Source: Semisulcospira habei
Taxonomy: Eukaryota > Mollusca > Gastropoda > Semisulcospiridae
Length of the DNA stretch: 64,000 nt
Assembly: GCA_036245525.1 (NCBI GenBank)
Contig: BTPG01000004.1
Coordinates: 231,715,891 to 231,779,890 of the forward strand
Direction: 5' to 3'
Below are positions 63,091 to 64,000 of this stretch, piece by piece (position 1 is the stretch's first letter; the number at the start of each line of letters is the position of its first letter). Position numbers and translations under genes: made by a program. A model generated the notes under the pieces. That model was not told the DNA's origin, did no database searches, and saw only the letters and a list, made by a program, of their open reading frames with translations.

Positions 63091-63336
63091 GTGGTCACGT
63101 TATGTTTTGGAAGTTCATCAGGTGTGTGTAAAAGAGAGAGAGAGAGGAACACATTAGCATGCGGTTTTCTGAAATGTTTTGTGTGCTAGAATTTGTATCG
63201 CTCACCATTACAACTGTGTTTTCTGAACAAACAGGAATGTGTGCTGTCTAGAGGAGTTTCTTCTTTTTGTGTTAAATTCTAGTGATGTCATTTGATCCCA
63301 TTGTATTCACACCCATGGTCCTGTTTATTTTCTCAG

Positions 63337-64000
63337 AAGCGGAAGAAGCAGAAAAACCACTGGCTTACTCTGAGAGATTGACACCAAAGGGACTTTCTAG
63401 CTGCTGGTGTGACACAGACAACACTACTGCTGAAGACACAGACAACACCGCCAGTATGGAGAGATATGATCCTGTCGAACACACCCAATTCAAACTGGAG
63501 CCAGCTATCAAGGTCGAACCTGGTGTCTGGCTAGAACTTGTGACCAGCAAAGGGTCTGGGGTTAATCTGGAACCTGACATCAACCTAGCATCGATATCTG
63601 TGCCCAGTGTTAACAATGACATGGACTGTGACACTAAACATGACATCAAGCTAGAGTCTAACTTTGTGCCCAATGTTTACAGTGATATGGACTGTGACAC
63701 TAAACATGACATCACGCTAGAGTCCAACTCTGTGTCTGGTGTTATCAGTGACATGAACTGTGACACTAAACATGACATCAAGTTAGAATCTAACTCTGTG
63801 TCTGGTGTTATCAGTGACATGAACTGTGACATTCAGCATGACATCAAGCTAGAGTCTAACTCTGTGCCCAATGTTTACAGTGACATGGACTGTTACACTA
63901 AACATGACATCAAGTTAGAGTCTAACTCTGTGTTTAGTGTTATCAGTGACATGGACTGTGACACTAAACATGACATCAAGTTAGAATCTAACTCTGTGTC
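63337..64000 (+). CDS. Exon encoding 22-residue repeats with psi-K-x-E motifs (runs off window)
   Basis: Follows TGTTTATTTTCTCAG, a strong 3' splice site, and stays open to the window edge (codons start at 63339). N-terminal acidic segment, then MERYDPVEHTQFKLEPAIKV and, from about 63610, repeats of the type DTKHDIKLESNSVSGVISDM in a 66-bp period. IKLE, FKLE and IKVE fit the SUMO-acceptor consensus (hydrophobic-K-x-E); nearly every repeat carries one. Such runs occur in nuclear zinc-finger proteins; no zinc finger is visible here. Function unknown. Minus-strand ORFs in the region are shadows. Confidence 0.6.

Overview
The window looks like nuclear DNA of an invertebrate animal, most probably a marine mollusc (inference). 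It is intron-bearing, repeat-rich and gene-poor. It is packed with nested non-LTR retrotransposons whose 3' ends carry GACGTTAA- or GCGTTAAAC-type sequences, and with short dispersed elements, CA/GT microsatellites and minisatellites. Nothing bacterial (operons, Shine-Dalgarno sites, CRISPR, IS elements) is seen.

The most interesting content is a decayed endogenous virus-like element of the Polinton/Maverick/adintovirus type, present as three partial copies. Copy A (about 16.6-28.67 kb) has a packaging ATPase, a family-B DNA polymerase with the usual N-terminal zinc region, a retroviral-type integrase, a cluster of small membrane proteins, and a late block named here X, beta, J, Y and Z. Copy B (about 28.67-42.37 kb) lies head-to-head with copy A and carries a truncated major capsid protein, Z, Y, J, beta and X. 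Copy C is only the X end (1 to about 1,060). All three copies carry, just after X, a tiny unannotated reading frame (703-795; 24272-24328 minus; 42048-42131). Its C-terminus keeps overlapping PSAP and PPxY motifs, the two classic ESCRT/NEDD4-recruiting late-domain types. Several late products (X, Y, Z and the cluster proteins) are predicted membrane proteins. Together these suggest, as a hypothesis, a membrane-associated or budding member of this virus class.

The viral genes are broken by nonsense codons, frameshifts and insertions. An RTE-like LINE ('LINE A') is inserted in polB (18998-19248) and in Y of copy B. Inside the latter sits an I/Nimb-like LINE with RNase H ('LINE B1', 32368-39001), itself interrupted by a SINE-like repeat ('D'). 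A second copy ('LINE B2', 43175-53333) is inserted in a 60-bp minisatellite and contains two D insertions plus an intact 1,014-codon RTE-type element ('LINE C', 46112-49439). A CR1/L2-like LINE ('LINE E', 6.77-13.6 kb, minus) is split by another LINE A copy flanked by an unusually long 79-bp target duplication.

Possible host genes are few: a frameshifted P-loop/SF1-helicase-like exon (4166-5668), an unidentified gene (55579-56231 minus), a small zinc-binding first exon (57348-57640 minus), and the start of an exon running off the right edge (63337-64000). That last exon encodes 22-residue tandem repeats, most carrying a psi-K-x-E motif. The right part also holds a 2-kb satellite with a 49-bp unit (61.03-63.09 kb). 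Palindromic TTAA-flanked MITEs (five copies) and a second MITE lie in the first 16 kb.
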